From the NCBI RefSeq assembly GCF_013426205.1, contig NC_089424.1, forward strand, positions 1,984,001-2,048,000: DNA of 64,000 nt, written 5' to 3'. Source of the stretch: Metarhizium brunneum. Its lineage: Eukaryota; Ascomycota; Sordariomycetes; Hypocreales; Clavicipitaceae. This document shows positions 1 to 9,131 of this stretch, in pieces. The position numbers and the translations under genes are program-made. The first letter of the stretch is position 1, and every line of letters begins with the position of its first letter. The notes beneath the pieces were generated by a model. That model was not told the DNA's origin. It saw only the letters and a list, made by a program, of their open reading frames with translations, and ran no database searches.

Positions 1-817
1 TACGTCGTCACGGGGTTCTTACTGAGTGGTTGAACTGAAGCGTTTATCCGTGTCACCGCGCCTGAAGTAGAGCAACAGTCTTTCACAGCCGCGGGGACTT
101 GTGTAAATATGCGAAAGGCTGGGATTTGGAGTTGGCCGCCTCCACGAAAGAACCACCATGCAGGGCATCTTGCTGCGGTCTTGGCTTTGACTGTCACACC
201 AGCTCCCATGTTATACTGGTCCACTTCCATGCATGACATAGAATGACGATCAATAGCCAATAGCCGTCAGCCCTAGTCGGTATAGACGCGATTTCGGTCT
301 TGTCAAGTCCGGGAAAATGCCCTCAATTCACCGAGCGCCGGCTTTCGATGGACTCTGGGGTCATGGTTTGTTTGGGTGACAGGCGAAGCACCGAGCGCTT
401 GACGGACCGGCCCTGCATTAATTAGCATTAGCATTATTGTCTTCAAAGCAGAGCAAAGCCAACGGCATGCTGTTTTCTGGGCAGAGGAGCGGTCTCAGCC
501 AATGTTAGCTCGCCAGCCAGCCATAGTTTGCTTGTAAGCGCCCATCAACTTGTCGAATATGCACGGAACCCCTCTGGGCTCCAAATGGTGGTGCAAGCCC
601 AATACCATATGCTGTGTCTTGTCACGGTAGCTTTATCACACCATAACGTTGTCGGGAAGTGTCGCTGGCAGTGGGGATGCGTATGCCCAATGTCTAGATA
701 TCAAGTATTGATCAAGTCATTTGAGTTGACCGAGGTGGACAGTGAGCCAAAGGTACGAAGAGAAAGAAGGCCCAACATGGACGGAACAAACTCCGCTTTC
801 CAGATAGAGCCATGACC
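1..817. other. Intergenic, no gene seen
   Basis: The longest open frames here are under 100 codons, have no recognisable family and no convincing start or splice context. I see nothing beyond ordinary mixed-composition intergenic DNA that ends at the left target duplication of the first transposon. Confidence 0.6.
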
Positions 818-825
818 ACTGCCAC
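818..825 (+). repeat. Target-site duplication, left, copy 1
   Basis: ACTGCCAC immediately precedes the left terminus GTGAATTGC and is repeated exactly after the right terminus. Confidence 0.85.
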
Positions 826-1237
826 GTGAATTGCTCGGCGGGCTTACTCTTTTTGCTAGGTGTGCTCACCCCTTTTACTAGGTAAGTATATATTATATTA
901 AAACTTTTTTTATATATTTTTAAGAAATAATTTATATTAAAATATATTTACTTATATTAAAATATATTTATTTATATTAAAATATATTTACTTATATTAT
1001 AATATATTTACTTATATTATAATATATTTACTTATATTATAATATATTTACTTATATTATAATATATTTACTTATATTATAATATATTTACTTATATTAT
1101 AATATATTTACTTATATTATAATATATTTACTTATATTATAATATATTTACTTGTATTATAATATAGCCTAATATCTAGGTACCTGGTAGTGCGTGAGCG
1201 CACCTAGCAAAAAGAGTAAGCCCGCCGAGTAATTTAT
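826..1237 (-). mobile_element. Non-autonomous inverted-repeat transposon (MITE), copy 1
   Basis: A 412-bp element bounded by terminal inverted repeats of 44 bp (826-869 and 1194-1237) that match at about 40 positions. All four differences are transitions. It is flanked by a perfect 8-bp direct repeat, ACTGCCAC, at 818-825 and 1238-1245, which is the target-site duplication. The interior is almost entirely a 20-bp AT-rich tandem repeat with no coding capacity. The same termini and the same minisatellite unit occur in the element at 7927-9123. Judged by the subterminal sequence and the orientation of the minisatellite, this copy lies in the opposite direction and looks like an internally deleted version. 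Eight-bp duplications are typical of hAT elements, but P, Merlin and some Mutator-like elements overlap this size, so the superfamily is open. Mobilisation would need a transposase from elsewhere. Confidence 0.85.
931..1166 (+). repeat. AT-rich 20-bp minisatellite inside copy 1
   Basis: About 12 tandem copies of a 20-bp unit (core AATATATTTACTTATATTAT, with variants ending in ATTAA and carrying TTTA for CTTA). The later copies are near identical. The reverse complement of the early variant is the unit repeated in the second transposon. Confidence 0.9.
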
Positions 1238-1245
1238 ACTGCCAC
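1238..1245 (+). repeat. Target-site duplication, right, copy 1
   Basis: ACTGCCAC directly follows the mutated right terminus GTAATTTAT and matches the left duplication base for base. Confidence 0.85.
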
Positions 1246-4200
1246 GAGGAGATAGCAAGTCCTTTTGCAGCATGCTTCGGTCGCGTCCTGTCTGTTGTTC
1301 AGCCTTGATGAGTTGCCGGCTATGGACATGATTACAGACATATATCTTGCTGTAAATCAGTAATATGGAGTCTTCTCTTTTGGTCGCTTACTTGCAGTTG
1401 CACGGGTCCATCAACGGGGCAATAGACTTGTGGATGATTCAAATCTGCAGGTCGCTTGTGCTCGTCTGTCGCGTTTGGCTCTTCATCCAGATAATGCTGA
1501 GTTTTGTTGATTGAGCTCGGCGCTTGTCTATTGCATTCTAGGACACGCCTTGCATACATGTACCCTGGTCCAATTATAGCAGGCCCGTCGTCTCAAACCG
1601 TGTTCATCCTATGCTTGTAACCATTGAGTGTGGCTACGGCGGATGTGGTATAGTGGTGGCACATGCAGCAGCTGTTGCACCAGGCGCCTAATTCTGGTGA
1701 CGGTGAGGAAAGACCAGCATTCTTTCTGTATGGGGCCAAGCTTTACTGGACGAAAGATTTGCCCGTATGTCGGCTTCACCAGCTGCCCTGCCAAGTTGCC
1801 AACACGTCATGACATTGACTATGTAGCTGATTTCGCATATGCATATTGAATGGTCTGATCGACAGGTTTGCCGAGCCGCAGGCTGAATTGTCGCCAAGAA
1901 ACGCATTTTTGAAGGTGATTGGGCTGCATATACGTATGTTCGTAGTGGAGGAGACTAGACACCTGCATCCAACCTTGATGTTCACATTTCCGCGATATAT
2001 GTCAACAGATCAAGTTGAGTTTCGATAGAGTTGCCGTTCAGTTACGTCGCGTTTTCAAGCAGATCTATCGAAAGGGTGGGCGCATTACTCTTTGGCCGAA
2101 TTTTTGATAAGAGTCAGCTAGCCAAACGGGCTGCTCCTTGCGTGAAACGCGGATTTGGTCAATCTGCAGAACAGCCAGGAGCATGTACCTTGTGTCGGGT
2201 CAGTGTCTTGCTTTTCATGGGGTCTGGTACTTGGTATCTTGCCTGTTGCATTGCGTGGAACTGCTGTAGCCCTTGTCGACATCGCCGTAAACCTCGTAGC
2301 TAGCCCAAGCCCTGGTCATTTAAGCAGCTGGGTGCCTCAACTGCGTGTTGACAAAGATCAAACGACCAGTGATTTTCATGATATTACGCAGCCCGTCTCC
2401 ACTCTAGCTTCCTCAGCTGGATTGCACTTGTCATCTGTGCATTGAGTAGCGAAAACAGCCCAAAAGAGCATGGTGATAGTCGGCACCCTTGCTTCACCTA
2501 CTTGACTGGGATCCGTGGCAGAGCCATTAAATTCTGACCTCACTGCGACCTCTTAGGGAAAATAGCATAGCAATCGATGGCCGTGGCAGCGCGCGGTCCC
2601 TCCCTATTGGCAATTTGGCATGCTTCAGTAGGGTAAGGACTCTGAGGAGTGTTTGGGGGTACAAATTGAGGAAAGGATGCTGCTCAAGATTCTCCGTCCA
2701 CCCTTTTTCTCGAAGCTCAGGTCGTGGCTTGTACATAGTCGAGAGCGTTGGTAATCGCTGACCGGGGGGCCAAATAGCTGTCGTGTACATCTCGAAAGTG
2801 AGACCTGTGTATCCCCTCACAATTTGCTGATGGGTTGACAGTTCCATTGTTCGACGCCCTTTTTGACCGAACACGCGAACACCAATACATCTAAGAATTT
2901 TTGTGGCCCTTGCGGCTTCCGTCTGATGTCAATTTGTGCGCAAGTTGTGCAGCTCCCTGGATATTGCCAGTTTTATGCATTCCGCCATAAAGATGCCGCG
3001 TGCAAAGAAGCGTAGGGTAGGTACTGGGGAAAACAGCACAGCGCACAATGTAGCAGGTGCAACCGGTTGCGCTCATCCTAGGAAAATGCCGGCGAATACC
3101 TGAAGCAAGTACTTTGCATTCAATGTTGCATTTTATTGCTCCTTCAGCCTTCAATGTTGGTATTTTCAACTCGGTCTCATTTACAGCCGTGTTTCTGACG
3201 CAATCTGTGACTATATTTATTATTCGACTTCGGTCTATCGAATCTCCTTGCGCTCACGACATAGACCTCCTGTGCTACGCTGTCCCATGGAGCATGGGAC
3301 TTTGCTTTGGTAACTCGAGACTTGAGCTCGGTGAGTCCGGTGCTTGCTGCAGTCGTCCTTGAAGAGTTGGGCTGAGAAAAGTCATTTGATGGCAGGATGA
3401 TATTATACGTCGCAAACATGCCCCAAGCCGGCAGGGCCCTGGGACGAACAAGCACCAAGCTGAAAGGCAGAAGCAGCAGCTGAGACACTCTCGTCAACCA
3501 CGCGCAGTATTGTTTGCTTCTTGCCCTGCAGAAAGGCTTGTGCAACGTTCGCATACATGTTCGACCGGCGCATCCATCAAGAACTACCATGATGCTCCTT
3601 CGATCCGAGCATGGCATGGCCCCCCGAGCTACAAGAACTGTCTGTGCCTGTTTGTTCTGCAGTCTTTCTGGCCGCCAACAAGCCAACCCCAACCCCTGGT
3701 GCAATAGGCCGCACCGCGTGCCCGTCCCACGCCCCCCCTTCGTCGCCTAGCTCGGCCCTCCATTTCGACTGCAATCGACATGGCTGCAGCCTGCCAATGC
3801 GAGTTCGTTTCCCGACTCCTGAGTGCCTGGTTGGTTGGCGGCCACGGCCAGTCTTGTCGACGTCAAGCTTCGAGCTCTGGGCTTTCCAGCCGTGGCTGTC
3901 AGCCGGGTACCTGTTTGAAAGTACCTCCGCTGTCTGTACATACTCGCTCGTGTGCCGGTGGAACCTGAATGTGCGCTTGTGCTTTCGCGCCAGATTGGCC
4001 AAGTTACACTACGGAGTACTCCATTCTCTCTTCTGCCTCGAACATCTTTGTCTTCGAAATGCCCCGGCCCGTCCGCCCCAAGTCTCTGCGTTAGCCTACC
4101 CTTGCGCCTCTGCCTCGAATTGGTCGGCCCTGGGCTGCATCTATACCCTTTCCAATGGAAAAATGTAGCTCGGCTGCCACTCGGCAGACGTGGACATGTT

Positions 4201-4951
4201 GGCTTGCATCTCGAATGTACGAGACGTATTCGGCCCCCTCTCATTACCCATTGCACGCCCCTTGATGCAGGCAATCTTTTGAAGCACACTGCTTTCACTG
4301 TCACCTCTTGTTCTGCCGCTTCTGGCTACAGTTCCATTATCCACGCCCGCGTGGACTACATGGTCCCTGGTCATATGGATACGGACTTGCTGCTTGTGTT
4401 GGTCTTGCATAATCTCTCGCCCGTCTACTCTGCTCTTTTCTTCCTTCACGATCACCAGGCCCCTTACGATGAATTGGAACTCATGTAACCAACACGATAT
4501 TCCAGCCTACCAAATCTTTGTAGTCACCTCTCCTCCATATCTTTCCCCGGACTTATGCAATACCGTTGCACATACTTACACCCGGCCTCTTACTCACCCC
4601 CATTCTCCTGCACAGGCATTGTTTCCAGCCAACCGCTTCACCAGGACTGACAACTCAGAGACACAGAGTTCTTACAGCTAACAGAACGCGGCAACATCTC
4701 CCTTGCCCGGCTTCATCACGTACTCCTAACAGCATCGCCCAGCTAAAGAGGCGAATGTCGAGTAGCCTGGACGCCCAACTGACAGTCGCATACACTTCAT
4801 CTCTTCCGGTAAAGTAGAAAATTCTATCTCGTGCCTCTGGACTCTTGGTTGGTGGCCCAAAGATAAACCTGGTCAAGGGCTTGCTTCCAAGTTGACAAAT
4901 AGCGCTGCCGCTTTGGTTACAACAGGACAGCCTGGCTTACATCATACTGGG
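1246..4951. other. Intergenic, no gene seen
   Basis: Open frames up to 185 codons occur at 3611-4304 on both strands, but they are mutually antisense, lack recognisable domains and have no supporting splice structure. Positions 4010-4018 carry one TACGGAGTA motif. From about 4380 the plus strand becomes C/T-rich, as in fungal promoters, leading into the micro-gene at 5221. Confidence 0.55.
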
Positions 4952-4958
4952 TATATAA
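4952..4958 (+). promoter_or_regulatory. TATA box of the cysteine-rich micro-gene
   Basis: A consensus TATATAA is followed by about 260 nt of C/T-rich leader (roughly 4975-5220) with CACTCTC and CTCACCTC runs and no ATG before the start codon at 5221. This is the usual layout of a strongly expressed fungal promoter and 5' leader. Assignment is by eye. Confidence 0.5.
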
Positions 4959-5220
4959 AGTCTGGAGTGCTCGTCGAAATCTTCTTGGATTATCTTCACT
5001 ACTCACCTCAAAAACACTCTCATCATAAACACTCTAGAGCACCAGACTTTCCTACCAAATCAGCTCCAACCGTCTCCTCATATCTTTTCTGCTGGCCGAC
5101 GTTCAACTTGAAAGACTCCAAAGAAAACCAATCTCTTGGTCTTTTCCTCAAAAGATCTACATCATTTCTATTTAGCCTTTGTCAAATATCCACTACCAAG
5201 TCTGCCCCAAGTCTACCAAA

Positions 5221-5478
5221 ATGTGTCTCTGGGTAACCTCTGAGTCCTGGACTTCATGTGGTTGCGCCACTCAGAGGATGGATCAGAAGCCAACCTGCGG
5301 TTGCTCGAAGATTATTGACCAAGGCGCTCAAAGGTGGCATGGATATTGCAATCGTCCCAATTGCTCCAATCCCCCCAAGGCCAAGTAAGGACTGGCTATG
5401 TGGTATATCGGCACAAATTTCTGAGGCTGCATCTTCAGCAAGCACGAACCGGACGAAAAGGTACAATACAAGCTTTAG
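5221..5478 (+). CDS. Candidate small cysteine-rich protein, 67 aa, two exons
   Basis: I do not recognise the family. The ATG at 5221 is the first ATG after a TATA box at 4952 and sits in a good context (CAAAATG). The first exon (5221-5384) encodes seven cysteines at residues 2, 13, 15, 26, 28, 43 and 48, including two C-G-C pairs, plus three tryptophans. A likely 54-nt intron (5385-5438, donor GTAAGG, acceptor TTCAG) is followed by 5439-5478, giving a charged tail ending in VQYKL. If unspliced, the frame stops at 5388 after 55 residues. There is no signal peptide or membrane segment, so it is not an obvious secreted effector. Paired C-x-C motifs suggest metal binding or disulphides, but that is inference. 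It stands alone between the two transposons. Confidence 0.5.
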
Positions 5479-7918
5479 ATGTCTATTTGGCAACATGGAA
5501 AACAGGATGCAACCTTGTCAATGTGTAATGGATCTTTGCGCCATCAAATCACGACAAGGACATTCATTAGACACAATGGACATTGCTATCTTCTCATTTC
5601 CCTCTTTTTATTACACTTCTTTGTTTTCTGTTTTTCATTTTCATTTTTTGCCGGTGCTCGCAGCTTCTATTCGACAAACTAGTACATGTTGCATTTGACT
5701 TACGCTAGCAATGTGCCAGTTTCCAGAGCACTGGTAGATCATCCTTGATTCTAATTCTCAGTCTTTCGTTGATGCTGCTTTTAATCCTATTGGCCAACAT
5801 GTTTTCTGGCGAAAACCTGCTCACGCGGGCTACGTCTCACCTATTTTTTTGCTATTGCTTTTTGCAGATTTTCCTAGCTACGCTCCTTTGACTTTCACAA
5901 GACACTAGCGGCAGATGAACGATGGGCTATTTTTGGAGTGCTCGAAAGCTGGGCAAGCACGCGACCATTGGGGGAGGCAAGATGTCATCCGCAAGGAGAG
6001 AAACAGGGGGTAGTGTTTGCAGGAATTCGGGCATGTACTACAATAGCTAGCAACCTAGTCGCTCTAGGCAGACAATGGAACCAAATCTATGCTCCAATGA
6101 TAGCAATGCTAACAAGGATGCGGGTGATTTGTCCATGATTCGTGTATGCCGCAAGCTCAAGAGGCAAGACTGCGAGGTTTGTGACTTCTTTCAGCCCTCA
6201 TCTATTGGTTCTTTTGAAACGACCCCAGTATGCTTTTCAGATGACTTGGTGTTCGCTTGGCTCCGTGATTGCATCGCAGTTGGTGCCGAACACAGCCTGA
6301 CTGACGATGCGGCCACAGATGCGGCCATGGGTACGCCCAGGCCCAAAAGCCGGCCATGTCAAGCGCACAGCCACCGAACAAAAAAAGGGGATTCAAGATT
6401 CATTGCAGGAGCCGGATTTAAAAATAAAAATGTAGAAGCACAAGATTCCAACCCTTGGACCTGGGCGTATATGCTCGTTGCCGAAGTAGGCACGCTGCGC
6501 AGGCAGTAGGGCTTTGGCGTCTAGGTTTCTTGGCGGCACACCACCATGGCACTGTTCCTCATGTGGCCCTGGAAAATCCCCTTGAAGGACGACATGTCCA
6601 CGTTTTTGCACAAGCTCGATCGATCTTTGTAATTTCGATGAGCTAACCGCCGCGGGGTTGTAGTAGCTCCAAGTAGGCCAGCTCTCCCAACCGTTGGTTG
6701 GTAGAGAGGCCGTAATGTCCCGAGAGATGTACGTTCCGCGTTCGAAATTAATTTTCTTTGTCTCCTAGTTGAGCCCAAGTAGAGGCATTTATTGATGCTG
6801 CAGGTATGGCACTAGGAGACCAGCATTGCGGTGCTCAGATTCAAAGCTTCTTGTCGAGCGGTGTTGCGGCCGGGCGTTGGCGTCACACAGGGCCGGCAGC
6901 GGCCCGTGGGACCGTAAAAGTGGGTATATGTGGGGCGGAGACAGGACATGGCATCTGGGCATCTGGGGCGACGGGGCCGGGCGCACTCCTTCATGCCCTA
7001 GCCAAGCATGGCATGCTTCGGGCATGCTTCAGGCATGGCCCGGTGGCAAATTGTGCCCCCAGAGGCAGAGAATGGTCGATACGCATGTATCTTGGGCGTT
7101 TTACAGGGGTCAAGTCGTGCAACGGGTGTGCTCTCGTGAGCCCGTCTCAGGTCAGATGCTCCTGTGAGAAGGGCCAGCAACCAAAACTGCCCGGCCGCCT
7201 TCACCGCGGCCGTCATCGCCTGCGTGCGTGTTATCCAATGACACGCTCTAAAAGACCTTGTATACTACTTGCATTTGGAGGGTCCCGAATGGTTATGCAA
7301 ATTGCAGACCGCAGAGGAGAGTGGCGACATGACTTGGACACGGAACTGCCACCAATGAGGCCTTCCTGCTCAGGGTCAGCCCCCAGGTGACTGCGTGGTT
7401 CTAAAGGATCTGTTCGCGAGGCTGAATAGAAACGAAGACGGTTATATTATATGCTTAAGGAGGCAAGGTTAGACCGTGAAGAGTTTCGTAGAACGTAGCC
7501 CTGTATAATTGTGTGGCCGGCCTTGAAGTTCTTGGAACGCTCACTTGGTCAGTGCGAGTCGTAACTGAAGTAGGAGGCAAGGAGTATTTGCCCAGGCCAG
7601 ACTCGACACGGCCGGAAGCAGAGATGCAGGGATAAAAAAGAAAAAAGCGCAAGAACGCCAACAGGAGCGGCAAAAGGACAAGTGATGACAGGCAAACTAG
7701 TTCCGCAAATGACGCCAAGAGCAACGCAATCTACGTAAGTTCGGATCCGGCTAGGAAGGGAAGGTTCGGGTAGGCCCACTTCTCCAATTGCTCCTGGTTC
7801 GGACGACATTTTTCTCTCCCGACCCTTGTTTTGGCGCCATGCATGCACCCGCGCATTCCCGCCACGTCATGTGACACCGCGCCGATTTGGGTGTTTGGAC
7901 GTCGGGAGGTGGAAGTGG
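5479..7918. other. Intergenic, no gene seen
   Basis: Only short overlapping open frames on both strands, none with a recognisable domain. The T-rich stretch at about 5590-5660 could be the 3' region of the micro-gene. Confidence 0.5.
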
Positions 7919-7926
7919 TATCCGGG
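7919..7926 (+). repeat. Target-site duplication, left, copy 2
   Basis: TATCCGGG directly precedes the left terminus GTGAATTGC and recurs exactly after the right terminus GCAATTCAC. Confidence 0.9.
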
Positions 7927-9123
7927 GTGAATTGCTCAGCGGGCTTACTATTTCTGCTAGGTGCGCTCACGCCTTACTAGGTACTTAATTATTATGCTTT
8001 ATATTATAATATATTATATAATAAATAAATATATTTTAATATAAATAAATATATTTTAATATAAATAAATATATTTTAATATAAATAAATATATTTTAAT
8101 ATAAATAAATATATTTTAATATAAATAAATATATTTTAATATAAATAAATATATTTTAATATAAATAAATATATTTTAATATAAATAAATATATTTTAAT
8201 ATAAATAAATATATTAAATTATAAATTATAATAAAAAAATAAAAAAAAAGCTAGTTAATTACCAGGACCTACTAGTAATATAATTAATAGCTATACCTAG
8301 CTAATTTAATAATAATATATAATTTAAAAAATAATATATATATTATAATATATTAAATTTATTAGCTTAAAAAGTGATTTATAACCTTATATACTAGTAA
8401 AAACCTATAACTTTATATATTAAAAATATATATAATAATAATAATAATTTATAACTATATAAGTTATACCCTAAAAAACTTAAAGTAATCTAATATAATA
8501 TAAATTAATAAAGTCCTAACTTTTATAAAGCCTATTATTTTCCTTATAATTACTTTATTTTACCTTTATATACCTAATTTAAATAAATTACTTTATAAAT
8601 AATATAGCTATTTATAAGTTTCTGGCTTTATATTACTCCCTAAAGTATTATAGCTTATTAATATCAGACTTAGTTAGCAGTTAATAATTATAATTATAAC
8701 TAGTACTAAAAAAGGTAATAAGCCTAATATAAGTAAGTTACCTATTATAACTTTAAGAATTAAAGCTAATAAGCCTAAAAAGGTAATAAAAAGCTATTAT
8801 TATAAAGAATATTAATAAGAAAAGAAATATATTATTAAAGGCTAAAAATATTAAAAAAATTAAAAAACTTAATAAAATAACTAAAAAAAAAAAAAAAAAA
8901 AAAAATAAGGGGAAAAATTAAGAAATATATTATAAAGCTAGTTAATAAAAAGTAGCTTTATATTATAGTTTTCCCTTTTATTACAGAGGGATATAAATAA
9001 TTTATTTAAATATTTATATAAATAAATATAAAAAATTTATATATAATAAATACTTATTAAGTAAGTAATTAATAAGAGAATAAGTACACTTAGTAAAAAA
9101 AGTAAGCGCGCTGAGCAATTCAC
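7927..9123 (+). mobile_element. Inverted-repeat transposon, copy 2, AT-rich and degraded
   Basis: A 1197-bp element whose left end (from 7927) and right end (to 9123) are inverted copies. The first 15 bp of each end are perfect (GTGAATTGCTCAGCG) and similarity continues for about 43 bp with mostly transition differences. Perfect 8-bp target duplications, TATCCGGG, lie at 7919-7926 and 9124-9131. The interior has a 20-bp AT minisatellite (8021-8215) and then about 850 bp of extremely AT-rich DNA with many TA steps and few CA steps, as repeat-induced point mutation would leave. No open frame over 60 codons is seen inside. It shares termini with 826-1237 but is longer, so it may be nearer the ancestral element. 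It is non-autonomous as it stands. Confidence 0.88.
8021..8215 (+). repeat. AT-rich 20-bp minisatellite inside copy 2
   Basis: About 9.7 head-to-tail copies of ATAAATAAATATATTTTAAT, nearly without variation. Its reverse complement is the unit seen in the first transposon at about 931-970, which ties the two elements together. Confidence 0.92.
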
Positions 9124-9131
9124 TATCCGGG
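9124..9131 (+). repeat. Target-site duplication, right, copy 2
   Basis: TATCCGGG follows the right terminus and is identical to the left copy at 7919-7926. Confidence 0.9.

Noticed and set aside
3611..4304. Two 185-codon open frames on opposite strands
   Set aside because: Mutually antisense and without recognisable motifs; typical chance frames in GC-rich DNA.
7980..9110. AT-rich block considered as a centromere or telomere-proximal satellite
   Set aside because: It is bounded exactly by inverted repeats and an 8-bp duplication, so it is the interior of a transposon only 1.2 kb long.
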